Of a DNA stretch of 8,042 nucleotides, positions 1 through 6,440 are shown piece after piece. Numbering within the stretch: the first letter of the stretch is position 1; the number at the start of each line of letters is the position of its first letter. Origin of the DNA: Spirochaetaceae bacterium (GTDB lineage: Bacteria > Spirochaetota > Spirochaetia > SZUA-6 > RPPD01). Under the pieces are notes generated by a model that did not search any database, was not told where the DNA came from, and saw only the letters and a list, made by a program, of their open reading frames with translations. A program made the position numbers and the translations under genes. The stretch spans positions 1-8,042 of the forward strand of contig RPPD01000081.1 of NCBI GenBank assembly GCA_003818675.1, given 5' to 3'.

Positions 1-2
1 AA

Positions 3-1175
3 AAAATGGAGGACCGCAAGGTTGATGTCCTGATTCCAAAGAAAGAAAATCCAGTGTATATACAGCTCAAAAAAAAGGCACGCTTTGCCTTTGACCAGGA
101 TGGCAAACCCTTGTCAAAAAACCGCGTCTTCCAGCTCCGCGATGGTATTTTTGAGGCGATCCTGGACAAGTTCTACATTGATCCCACCCTTGTGGCCTTT
201 GGCGAGGAGAACCGTGACTGGGGCGGAGCCTTCGCGGTATACCGCGGTCTCACCGAGAGCCTACCCTACCACAGACTCTTCAACACCTCAATTTCAGAGG
301 GCGCAATTGTGGGGGCCGCAGTGGGATATGCCATGTGCGGTGGCAGGGTCATAGCCGAGCTTATGTACTCGGACTTTATGGGCAGATCCGGAGACGAACT
401 TTTCAACCAGCTTCCAAAATGGCAGGCAATGAGCGCAGGCATGCTGTCCATGCCCGCAATCATCCGTGTGAGCGTGGGCTCAAAATATGGGGCACAGCAT
501 TCACAGGACTGGTCTTCGCTTGTTGCGCACATGCCGGGACTGAAGGTCGTCTATCCCGCCACACCCTATGATGCCAAGGGGATCATGAACAGAAGCCTGT
601 CAGGAACAGATCCAGTGATATTTTTTGAATCCCAGCGGATCTATGATGTGGGAGAGATGTTTCATGCGGGTGGAGTTCCGGAAGAATATTATGAAGTGCC
701 AATTGGCGAACCAGATGTGAAGAAAACTGGCAGAGACATCACAATCCTCACCGTGGGTCCCACTCTCTATACCGCACTTGAAGCATCGAAAATCCTTGAA
801 GAAAAATGGGGGCTTTCCGCTGAACTTATTGATGCGCGTTCCCTGATCCCTTTCCGCTTTGACCTGGTGCTTGAATCAGTAAAGAAAACCGGAAAGATCA
901 TCCTTGCCAGCGACGCCTGTGAGAGGGGATCTCATTTGAAGGACATTGCGCAGAGCATCACTGAACTCGCCTTTGATGACCTGGACGCTCCGCCTGTTGT
1001 TTTGGGCTCAAAAAACTGGATCACACCAGCATATGAGCTGGAGGAATATTACTTCCCGCAGGCAGACTGGATAATTGACGCAATACATGAGAAGATACTG
1101 CCACTGAAGGGACATCGGGTGAAAAACAACTTCACAAGAAACGAACAGATGAGGCTCTCGCGATGGGGTGTGTAA
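3..1175 (+). CDS. TPP-dependent 2-oxoacid dehydrogenase E1, beta-type domain (C-terminal part, 5'-truncated by window edge)
   Basis: This is an E1 beta-like component of a 2-oxoacid or acetoin-type dehydrogenase, which uses thiamine diphosphate to decarboxylate or cleave a keto compound in the cytoplasm. Residue numbers count from the ATG at 6. The pyrimidine-binding (transketolase central) domain spans about 37-215. It has GEENRDWGG at 66-74, the SEGAIVG motif at 97-103 whose Glu98 matches the glutamate that activates the TPP aminopyrimidine, and GAQHSQ at 162-167 as in E1 beta subunits. A transketolase C-terminal domain follows at about 240-375. The frame is open to the left edge, and residues 1-36 look like a linker rather than an E1-beta N-terminus. 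From memory, close relatives are alpha-beta fusions of about 700-800 aa, so the ATG at 6 is probably internal. No E2 or E3 gene is visible. The deoR start lies 34 bp downstream. The substrate is not predictable from this fragment. Confidence 0.85.
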   Translation, partial: KMEDRKVDVLIPKKENPVYIQLKKKARFAFDQDGKPLSKNRVFQLRDGIFEAILDKFYIDPTLVAFGEENRDWGGAFAVYRGLTESLPYHRLFNTSISEGAIVGAAVGYAMCGGRVIAELMYSDFMGRSGDELFNQLPKWQAMSAGMLSMPAIIRVSVGSKYGAQHSQDWSSLVAHMPGLKVVYPATPYDAKGIMNRSLSGTDPVIFFESQRIYDVGEMFHAGGVPEEYYEVPIGEPDVKKTGRDITILTVGPTLYTALEASKILEEKWGLSAELIDARSLIPFRFDLVLESVKKTGKIILASDACERGSHLKDIAQSITELAFDDLDAPPVVLGSKNWITPAYELEEYYFPQADWIIDAIHEKILPLKGHRVKNNFTRNEQMRLSRWGV

Positions 1176-1193
1176 ACGGGAATGCAATCCCGT
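1176..1193 (+). repeat. 18-bp near-perfect palindrome between E1 and deoR
   Basis: ACGGGAATGCAATCCCGT begins at the first base after the E1 stop codon. Its outer arms, 1176-1181 and 1188-1193, pair perfectly, and only the A/A pair at 1182/1187 breaks the symmetry. It ends three bases before the deoR Shine-Dalgarno. It could be an autoregulatory DNA operator for the DeoR protein or an intercistronic mRNA hairpin that tunes deoR translation. The sequence does not distinguish these. There is no T-tract, so it is not an intrinsic terminator. Confidence 0.5.
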
Positions 1194-1195
1194 GC

Positions 1196-1203
1196 AAGGA
1201 GAA
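1196..1203 (+). promoter_or_regulatory. Ribosome binding site fixing the deoR-family start
   Basis: AAGGAGAA sits 6 bases before ATG 1210. It decides between that ATG and an in-frame GTG at 1168 that would add 14 residues, overlap the E1 coding end and lack a comparable site. Confidence 0.75.
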
Positions 1204-1209
1204 TTGGGC

Positions 1210-1971
1210 ATGAACAAGCGACAACAGCTCATTATAGAACTCCTGAACAAGAAGGGGGAAATCCAGCTTCAGGAACTCAAGGAAATATTTCCAACAGTAT
1301 CCATGATGACCCTTCGCCGCGATCTTATCCATTTCGAAAAACAGGGCCTGGTCGTACGCACCTATGGCGGCGCGATCAGCGTAAAAAAACTCCCTGGCGG
1401 CAGCCGTGACGAGAATGAATATTCATTAAGAGAGGCTGAAAACGTTCGGTCCAAAATCCTGATCGCTACCAAGGCACTTGAGCTAATGGAAACGGGCCGC
1501 GCCTTTTACTTTGACGCAGGGAGCACTGTCATGTGTCTTGCGGAGCGTCTCACTGACAATAAATTTTCAGTGGTGACAAGCGGCATCAACATTGCCCTGG
1601 AGCTTCTGAAAAACAAGAACATGTCGGTTATCACCTTAGGCGGAACAGTCAACAGGCACACGATATCCGTCTCCGGGCCGCAGGCGCTTGAGAGTCTCGA
1701 GCATATAAATATTGATCTTGCCTTTATGGGCGCTTCTGCTTTTTCAATCCAGAGCGGATTTTCCATCTCCAATTATTATGAATGTGAATTAAAGCGCCGC
1801 GTAATCCAGAACGCCAAGAGCGTGGTAATGCTCCTGGACTCCTCAAAAGTGGACAAGAACCTGCCCTTCACCTTTGCCCGCTTTGATGAGATTGACATGT
1901 GGATCTGTGAAAAGGATCTGCCAAAAGAAATCCAGGACCTGGCTGTAAAAGCCAATGTTAAAATGCTGTAA
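1210..1971 (+). CDS. DeoR-family transcriptional regulator
   Basis: This 253-aa protein is a normal length for DeoR-type sugar regulators, which are usually repressors released by a phosphorylated sugar. The N-terminal winged helix-turn-helix spans about residues 3-57. It contains the family signature TLRRDL at 34-39 and the wing RTYGGA at 50-55. The C-terminal DeoRC effector domain, an ISOCOT-like fold, contains FDAGST at 101-106, the TLGG motif, the SGPQALE block and the VMLLDSSK motif typical of the family. It lies 12 bp upstream of the SDR gene and 34 bp downstream of the E1 gene, all on the same strand, so it most likely regulates this operon. SrlR/GutR of the E. coli sorbitol operon is also a DeoR-family protein, which fits the SrlD-like neighbour. 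The effector here is unknown. The start was chosen by its Shine-Dalgarno. Confidence 0.92.
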   Translation: MNKRQQLIIELLNKKGEIQLQELKEIFPTVSMMTLRRDLIHFEKQGLVVRTYGGAISVKKLPGGSRDENEYSLREAENVRSKILIATKALELMETGRAFYFDAGSTVMCLAERLTDNKFSVVTSGINIALELLKNKNMSVITLGGTVNRHTISVSGPQALESLEHINIDLAFMGASAFSIQSGFSISNYYECELKRRVIQNAKSVVMLLDSSKVDKNLPFTFARFDEIDMWICEKDLPKEIQDLAVKANVKML

Positions 1972-1983
1972 CATGGAGACACT

Positions 1984-2787
1984 GTGAACAAGAAAAAACA
2001 GGTTGGTGAAAACCGCGGAAAGCTTTCCGGACAGGTTGCCATCGTGACAGGCGCGGGACAGGGATTGGGCGAGAGCCTGGCAAGGCGTCTTTCGGATGAA
2101 GGATGCAGGATAATAGTCGCAGATTTAAATGAAACCAATGCAAAAAAGCTAGCCGCTAATCTGCCTGATGCGGGCGCGGCCATAGTGGATGTCACTGTTG
2201 AATCTGAGGTGGAAAAGATGTGCGATGACGCGATGTCCAGGTGGGGTAAAATTGATATTCTGGTTTCCAACGCGGCAATTCTGATCGCGAAGCCATTAAC
2301 CGAGTTCCCCGTGGAGCAATGGCGAAAGATGATGGATATAAACCTCACGGGATATTTTCTCTGTGCCAAAGCCGCAGCAAAGAGAATGATTCCTGCACGT
2401 AAGGGAAACATCATCCAGATCAACAGCAAGTCAGGAAAGAAGGGATCATATAAAAACAGCGCCTATGCCTCCGCCAAGTTTGGAGGCATTGGACTCACCC
2501 AGAGCCTTGCCCTGGAGCTTGCGGAATACAACATCCGTGTCAACGCGATATGCCCGGGCAACCTGCTTGATTCTCCTTTATGGAAGGACAGCCTGTACGA
2601 ACAATATGCAAAGAACCTCGGGATCACAGTGGAAGAAGTCAGAAAGAAATACACGGACCAGGTCCCGCTTGGACGAGGCTGCACCTATGAGGATGTGGCA
2701 AATGTCCTGGTCTTTCTTGCTTCGGACTGCGCGAGTTACATGACTGGCCAGGCAATCAATGTCACTGGCGGCCAGGAGATGCGATAG
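1984..2787 (+). CDS. srlD: Short-chain dehydrogenase, sorbitol-6-phosphate 2-dehydrogenase (SrlD)-like
   Basis: This 267-aa classical SDR would oxidise a secondary hydroxyl using NAD(P) in the cytoplasm. The nucleotide-binding motif TGAGQGLG is at residues 22-29. Asp47 after beta-strand 2 favours NAD over NADP. Other SDR marks are NAA at 96-98, structural Asn120, and the catalytic Ser148, Tyr161 and Lys165. The C-terminal half has blocks that I recall in E. coli SrlD: INSKSGK at 146-152, AKFGG, LTQSLAL, LAEY, GNL, the stretch near VPLGRGC, and a terminal GQAINVTGGQ. This points to sorbitol-6-phosphate to fructose-6-phosphate oxidation or a related alditol phosphate. The start is GTG, supported by GGAG at 1975-1978 with a 5-base gap and by the absence of a better ATG. 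No PTS gene is visible, so the exact substrate remains inferred; another polyol is possible. Confidence 0.85.
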   Translation: MNKKKQVGENRGKLSGQVAIVTGAGQGLGESLARRLSDEGCRIIVADLNETNAKKLAANLPDAGAAIVDVTVESEVEKMCDDAMSRWGKIDILVSNAAILIAKPLTEFPVEQWRKMMDINLTGYFLCAKAAAKRMIPARKGNIIQINSKSGKKGSYKNSAYASAKFGGIGLTQSLALELAEYNIRVNAICPGNLLDSPLWKDSLYEQYAKNLGITVEEVRKKYTDQVPLGRGCTYEDVANVLVFLASDCASYMTGQAINVTGGQEMR

Positions 2788-2840
2788 TGCTTTCCCAACA
2801 TGAAATTTGATTGCTTGAATACAATAAATTGGGAAAGCAC
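2787..2840 (+). repeat. Long inverted repeat / structured hairpin after the SDR gene
   Basis: GTGCTTTCCCAA (2787-2798) and TTGGGAAAGCAC (2829-2840) are perfect 12-bp inverted arms, the left one starting on the last base of the SDR stop codon. The intervening bases can form an inner stem, 2804-2808 with 2826-2830 and 2810-2813 with 2822-2825, with one bulged G and an 8-base loop. Most of the 54 bases therefore fold into one long imperfect hairpin: a 10-bp outer stem, a 7-base bulge and a 9-bp inner stem. A T-rich stretch comes only about 10 bases later (2850-2859). A non-canonical terminator, an mRNA stabiliser or a pair of repressor sites are all possible. Confidence 0.6.
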
Positions 2841-2877
2841 GGAGTATTCATTTTTCTTTATTGGAAGGACAAATTCA

Positions 2878-2940
2878 ATGAAACTCCACGCGGGAAAATA
2901 TCGGAGAAACAATGAAAGAAGCGCCGGATATCATAAATAA
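2878..2940 (+). CDS. Possible 20-codon leader ORF overlapping the PHP gene start
   Basis: An ATG at 2878 is preceded by a strong Shine-Dalgarno, GGAAGGA at 2863-2869, with 8 bases of spacing. The frame runs 20 codons to a TAA at 2938-2940, ending 29 bases inside the PHP gene in a different frame. The peptide is basic (five Arg or Lys in its first ten residues) with no recognisable domain. Translation of it would pass over the PHP ribosome binding site and start, so it could couple or dampen PHP translation. It may also be a chance ORF; only the quality of the ribosome binding site argues for it. Confidence 0.25.
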   Translation: MKLHAGKYRRNNERSAGYHK

Positions 2941-4207
2941 TCTGATTGAATCCCTCAACCACAAAAAGCAACGCACCCGGCTCGCATACCTGTCCCAACT
3001 TGCGCAAAAAATAAAAAAAGGCGAAATTCGTGAAACTGTACCTGGCGAATTTGTCAACAACCACATTCACACTACGTATTCATTCTCGCCATTTTCGCCG
3101 ACTGCCGCCATATGGCAGGCATGCCAGGCAGGCCTTGCTACTGCCGGGATAATCGATCATGACACTGTGTCTGGAACAAGCGAGTTCATCAAAGCTGGAA
3201 AAATCACAGGTATTGCCACAACCATTGGTTTTGAGCTCCGCGTGGATTTTGGGGCTACTTCACTTGCCGGCCGCAGGATCAACAATCCTGACCAGTGCAC
3301 AATTGCATACTGCGCCGTTCACGGTCTGCCCCATGGAAAGATACGTGCTGCGAATGGATTTCTCGCACCCTTAAGACGGGAGCGGAACAAGCGCAACCTT
3401 CTCATGGTTGAAAAACTCTCATCGATTATCAAACCGCTGGAAATGTCATTGGACTACAAGGTCGATGTTCTTCCGCTCTCAATGGCGCATGAAGGCGGCA
3501 GTGTGACAGAGCGGCATATCCTGTTTGCACTGGCTAAAAAACTTGTCACCAAATATGGCAAGGGAGGATCGTTGTGCAATGCCGTCATGCAAAAACTTGG
3601 GATTGAAATCAATGCCAGGCAGCAACAGAATCTGTCAGACATACAGAATCCATACTATGAATATGACCTGTTGGGTGTGCTAAAAAGCGGGCTCGTGGAG
3701 CGGTTTTATATAAATGCCGTTACTGAATGTCCTCCAGTGACTGAGTTTGTCCGTTTTATCTCCTCAACAGGGTCAATACCGGCATATGCCTATCTGGGAG
3801 ATGTCAGGGAATCCGTAACAGGTGACAAGAAGAGCCTTTCATTTGAAGACGGTTATCTCCAGGAACTCTTTGAAGTCATCAATGGCCTTGGCTTTAAAGC
3901 AGTCACATACATGCCTTCCCGCAATTCTACAGACCAGCTCTTGAGTGTTAAAAAGTTCTGCGAAAAATATGCGCTCCTTGAAATAAGCGGCGAGGACATC
4001 AACAGCCCGCGGCAATCCTTTATCTGTGAACACTTGCGTGAAAATGCATTCAGAAATTTAATTGACACAACCTGGGCAATCATCGGCCATGAGCGCGAAG
4101 CAACGAAGAATCCCCGCATGGGCTTTTTCTCCCCGGAAACAGAACGCCGCTTTCCAGGGCTTGCGGAGAGAATTGAATATTTTAAACACATCGGCATGAA
4201 GCGTTAA
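2912..4207 (+). CDS. PHP-domain protein with divergent metal-binding motifs
   Basis: This 431-aa protein carries a PHP (polymerase and histidinol phosphatase) domain, a metal-dependent phosphoesterase fold. Visible ligand motifs are His51-x-His53, Asp82-His83-Asp84, Glu108 in GFE, and H202 in a TERHILFAL block that resembles the GRPHIA segment of TrpH-like PHP enzymes. The usual AHP motif appears as PAYAYLGD (290-297), and the final D-x-H appears as Asp362-Ile-Asn364, so two expected histidines seem replaced. Residues 1-45 are a charged helical extension. The start is supported by GGAG at 2903-2906 with a 5-base gap. It is the last gene of the plus-strand cluster, 124 bp after the SDR gene. 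It may be a phosphatase or phosphodiesterase acting on a pathway intermediate, but the substrate cannot be named and activity is uncertain given the motif changes. Confidence 0.8.
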   Translation: MKEAPDIINNLIESLNHKKQRTRLAYLSQLAQKIKKGEIRETVPGEFVNNHIHTTYSFSPFSPTAAIWQACQAGLATAGIIDHDTVSGTSEFIKAGKITGIATTIGFELRVDFGATSLAGRRINNPDQCTIAYCAVHGLPHGKIRAANGFLAPLRRERNKRNLLMVEKLSSIIKPLEMSLDYKVDVLPLSMAHEGGSVTERHILFALAKKLVTKYGKGGSLCNAVMQKLGIEINARQQQNLSDIQNPYYEYDLLGVLKSGLVERFYINAVTECPPVTEFVRFISSTGSIPAYAYLGDVRESVTGDKKSLSFEDGYLQELFEVINGLGFKAVTYMPSRNSTDQLLSVKKFCEKYALLEISGEDINSPRQSFICEHLRENAFRNLIDTTWAIIGHEREATKNPRMGFFSPETERRFPGLAERIEYFKHIGMKR

Positions 4208-4209
4208 GG

Positions 4210-4229
4210 CTGCGTTTGACAAGACGCGG
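4210..4229 (+). terminator. Weak hairpin after the PHP gene
   Basis: Two bases after the PHP stop, 4210-4217 can pair with 4222-4229, closing a GACA tetraloop (8 pairs, two of them G-U). No T-tract follows, so it is at best a poor intrinsic terminator or an RNA-stabilising hairpin. The rest of the convergent gap, 4230-4318, shows nothing further that I can support. Confidence 0.3.
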
Positions 4230-4318
4230 GAGCGATACAGGGAGTTTGCATATGCCCAAACCGCACACCCGGCTCCAGATTCTGGTACACGCGGCCAAGT
4301 CAAGACAGTGCGTGCCTG

Positions 4319-5347
4319 TCAACTCCCGTGGGGAGCGAGAGGCGGCCATGTTTTGCGGTCACGGACATAATAATCCATCCAGCTTTTCACAAGGCTGTCA
4401 ACAGCACTCTGGTATTCAGTCAAACCGTGATCTCCACCTTCAAAAAAAACCATGCGAAAAGGATGCTCATGCTCGTAGAGAGCTTCCGCCATCTTAAGCG
4501 CCTGGCTGGGATGCACCCGCCAGTCAGCGCTTCCATGAAGCAGAAGGATCGGTGTCTTTTTACAAAGCCTTTCAGGCCATCGGATGGCTGATCTTGCCTC
4601 AAGCGCGGTGTCACGTGCATCTGCTTTTTCGTATCCTGGAATAAGGTCCATGAAGACACCCGCCATCTCTGTACGGCGATTCTTTGTATCAAACATATCA
4701 GACATCCCGCCTCCAACAACCGCCGCCGCGATCCTGTCCGACTTGCTTAACACCAGATATGTCATCATGCCTCCACGGCTCCACCCATACATTCCAATTC
4801 TTGAGGCATCCGCCTCAGGCAATGTCTCAAGCAGGGGAATCATGTTCAGGATGTCATTGACATCGGCTCCGCCAAATTCTTCACGCCCTTCCCCACCCTG
4901 TACTCCCCTGTACTGGCTGGCCGCCACAACATATCCCCAGCTGGCAATTTTACCCAGGGTGTAGGCGGCTGATTGATCGGATAAAGCGCTGAATTCCAGA
5001 TTACCGCCGCGGTTGTAAATCACACAGGGAAGGGCAGATGGTGTTGAAAGTGGCATTGCAATGTAACCCTTCACCTTCAGACCATCACTTAAATAGGTAA
5101 TGGCAAAAGTCCGGGTCTGCATGAATATCGAATATGTATTTGGTTTTGTTTGCCTTATTGAATCAAGGTACTCTTTATCAAAGACCACTTTTGTTGACGA
5201 AATGATTATTTTATTCGATATATCTTCCCGTGCAGGCAAATATGCCATTCCTGTCCCGATGCAACTAAAGCTCATGAAATAAATTATCAATAAAAAACTA
5301 AACATGTACCACTGTGCAGTAAATGGATTATTGCCGGTTTTTATCAT
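4319..5347 (-). CDS. Exported or membrane-anchored alpha/beta hydrolase, prolyl-oligopeptidase (S9)-like
   Basis: This 342-aa serine hydrolase has a hydrophobic segment at about residues 15-31 after a short N-terminus with Lys3. That is either a signal peptide or a membrane anchor. The region around Cys29 is not a convincing lipobox. The mature part is an alpha/beta-hydrolase domain at about 80-330. Nucleophile Ser190 lies in GWSRGG (188-193), the likely acid Asp275 in HGSADWRV, and the likely base His307 in GGDHGL. A NRGGN motif at 112-116 precedes the nucleophile where S9-type enzymes form the oxyanion region. The reaction would be peptide or ester hydrolysis outside the cytoplasm; the specific substrate is unknown. 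The start overlaps the galT stop in an ATGA arrangement, with a purine-rich GAGGGGGA just upstream, which indicates translational coupling. The first 80 or so codons are visibly richer in A and T than the rest. Confidence 0.87.
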   Translation of the reverse strand: MIKTGNNPFTAQWYMFSFLLIIYFMSFSCIGTGMAYLPAREDISNKIIISSTKVVFDKEYLDSIRQTKPNTYSIFMQTRTFAITYLSDGLKVKGYIAMPLSTPSALPCVIYNRGGNLEFSALSDQSAAYTLGKIASWGYVVAASQYRGVQGGEGREEFGGADVNDILNMIPLLETLPEADASRIGMYGWSRGGMMTYLVLSKSDRIAAAVVGGGMSDMFDTKNRRTEMAGVFMDLIPGYEKADARDTALEARSAIRWPERLCKKTPILLLHGSADWRVHPSQALKMAEALYEHEHPFRMVFFEGGDHGLTEYQSAVDSLVKSWMDYYVRDRKTWPPLAPHGS

Positions 5348-6426
5348 TTGCTTTCCCCCTCGCTATAGTGTTTATCCAGCAGCCCCCTCAGTTTCTCGGC
5401 AGCCTGTTCCGCGGTTATGTCCCGCTGGGGCATGGCGAGCATTTCATAACCCACCATGAACTTCTGTATTGTGGCTGAACGCAATAGAGGCGGATAAAAG
5501 TGAAAATGAAAATGCCAGTGCGGATGAAGGGCAGATGTGTCCTTGGGAAAACCGGGACTGTCTGTCGGCGCCTGATGGATCCCCATTGAATACGGAAATG
5601 AGCATAAGAACAGATTGTCATATCGCGTGGCAAGTCGTTTAAGCGCATTGGCGAGGTCTTTTCGCGCGCCTATGTCCATCTCATCGATACTCGCGTAATG
5701 CTTCTTTGGAATTACCATTGTCTCATACGGCCACACAGCCCAGAAAGGTACCAGCGCCAGAAAAGATTTATTTTCAAAGATTATGCGGCTTCGCTCATGC
5801 ACTGGAAGCGATGCTTCAAGCGCCGCATAGTCGCAGAGCATACAACGCCCGTTTTTTTCAAAATACACCTTCTGGTTCACATCTTCTTTTGCAGGTATTA
5901 CCGGCACTGTCCGGTTTGCCCAGATCTGGCCATGCGGGTGTGGATTGGAACAGCCCATCATCGCTCCGCGGTTCTCGAAAATCTGCACATAGTTTATTCC
6001 AGGATCTTTGCCAAGCGAAATATATTCCGCGGCCCATGCTTCAATAACACCCACAATGGCCGCTTGATCAAGCAGGGCCATGGTAAGGTCATGCCTTGGC
6101 GAATAACATAGCACGCGGCAGAGACCTGCCTCGCTTTCTGCCACAAGCAGGGATTCCATATTGAGTTTTTCCCGCGGCACATCGGGGTAGAGCGCGGAAA
6201 AATCATTGTTGAAAACATGGGTGCCGGTATAGGCCGGATTCTTTTCGTTGCCGGCGCGGCTGTTTCCCGGGCAGAGGTAACACGCGGGATCATGCGGCTT
6301 GCTCCCTTGCGCCTCGGGTTTTTCCACCTTGCCCTGCCAGGGCCGCTTTGTCCGGTGCGGGGAACAAAGCACCCATTCGTTTGTGAGGATATTGAGACGT
6401 CGATGGGGATGATCTTGCAGAATCAT
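5344..6426 (-). CDS. galT: Galactose-1-phosphate uridylyltransferase
   Basis: GalT exchanges UMP between UDP-glucose and galactose-1-phosphate through a uridylyl-histidine intermediate in the Leloir pathway. The 360-aa protein is full length and belongs to the HIT superfamily. It shows KRPWQG at 27-32, the zinc ligands Cys49 and Cys52 in CYLC, His112 and His163, and the active-site HPHGQ at 163-167, in which His165 is the nucleophile. The histidine-rich HPHWHFHFHF segment nearer the C-terminus is the second metal-binding region known in the family. The start is fixed by GGAGG at 6434-6438 (minus strand), 7 bases before the ATG, and 14 bp separate it from the upstream ankyrin gene. Its stop overlaps the next gene by 4 bp. 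galK and galE are not in the window, so they must lie elsewhere if the pathway is complete. Confidence 0.97.
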   Translation of the reverse strand: MILQDHPHRRLNILTNEWVLCSPHRTKRPWQGKVEKPEAQGSKPHDPACYLCPGNSRAGNEKNPAYTGTHVFNNDFSALYPDVPREKLNMESLLVAESEAGLCRVLCYSPRHDLTMALLDQAAIVGVIEAWAAEYISLGKDPGINYVQIFENRGAMMGCSNPHPHGQIWANRTVPVIPAKEDVNQKVYFEKNGRCMLCDYAALEASLPVHERSRIIFENKSFLALVPFWAVWPYETMVIPKKHYASIDEMDIGARKDLANALKRLATRYDNLFLCSFPYSMGIHQAPTDSPGFPKDTSALHPHWHFHFHFYPPLLRSATIQKFMVGYEMLAMPQRDITAEQAAEKLRGLLDKHYSEGESK

Positions 6427-6440
6427 ATGAGAGCCTCCGG

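Noticed and set aside
1168..1209. In-frame GTG start adding 14 residues to the DeoR protein
   Set aside because: It overlaps the end of the E1 gene, lacks a good ribosome binding site and encodes the palindrome region. ATG 1210 has AAGGAG at proper spacing and gives the normal DeoR N-terminus.
1776..2429. 217-codon open frame on the minus strand
   Set aside because: It lies antisense to the conserved deoR and SDR genes, its product has no recognisable domain, and it is best explained as a shadow of their codon use.
2820..2825. TACAAT as a -10 promoter element for the PHP gene
   Set aside because: No acceptable -35 hexamer lies 16-18 bp upstream, there is no extended -10 TG, and the element is inside the hairpin loop.
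2787..2840. Inverted repeat as a miniature transposon (MITE)
   Set aside because: Its arms are terminal, but I see no matching target-site duplication on the two sides and no second copy in the window.
4304..4320. GACAG/CTGTC hairpin as a terminator for the minus-strand operon
   Set aside because: It is only a 5-bp stem with a 7-base loop and no following T-tract on the minus strand.
4323..4335. CTCCC/GGGAG inverted repeat
   Set aside because: It is short and lies inside the last codons of the hydrolase gene, so it is likely incidental to coding sequence.
4216..4497. 93-codon plus-strand open frame after the PHP gene
   Set aside because: Most of it is antisense to the hydrolase C-terminus, it has no good ribosome binding site at its start, and its product is compositionally odd with no domain.
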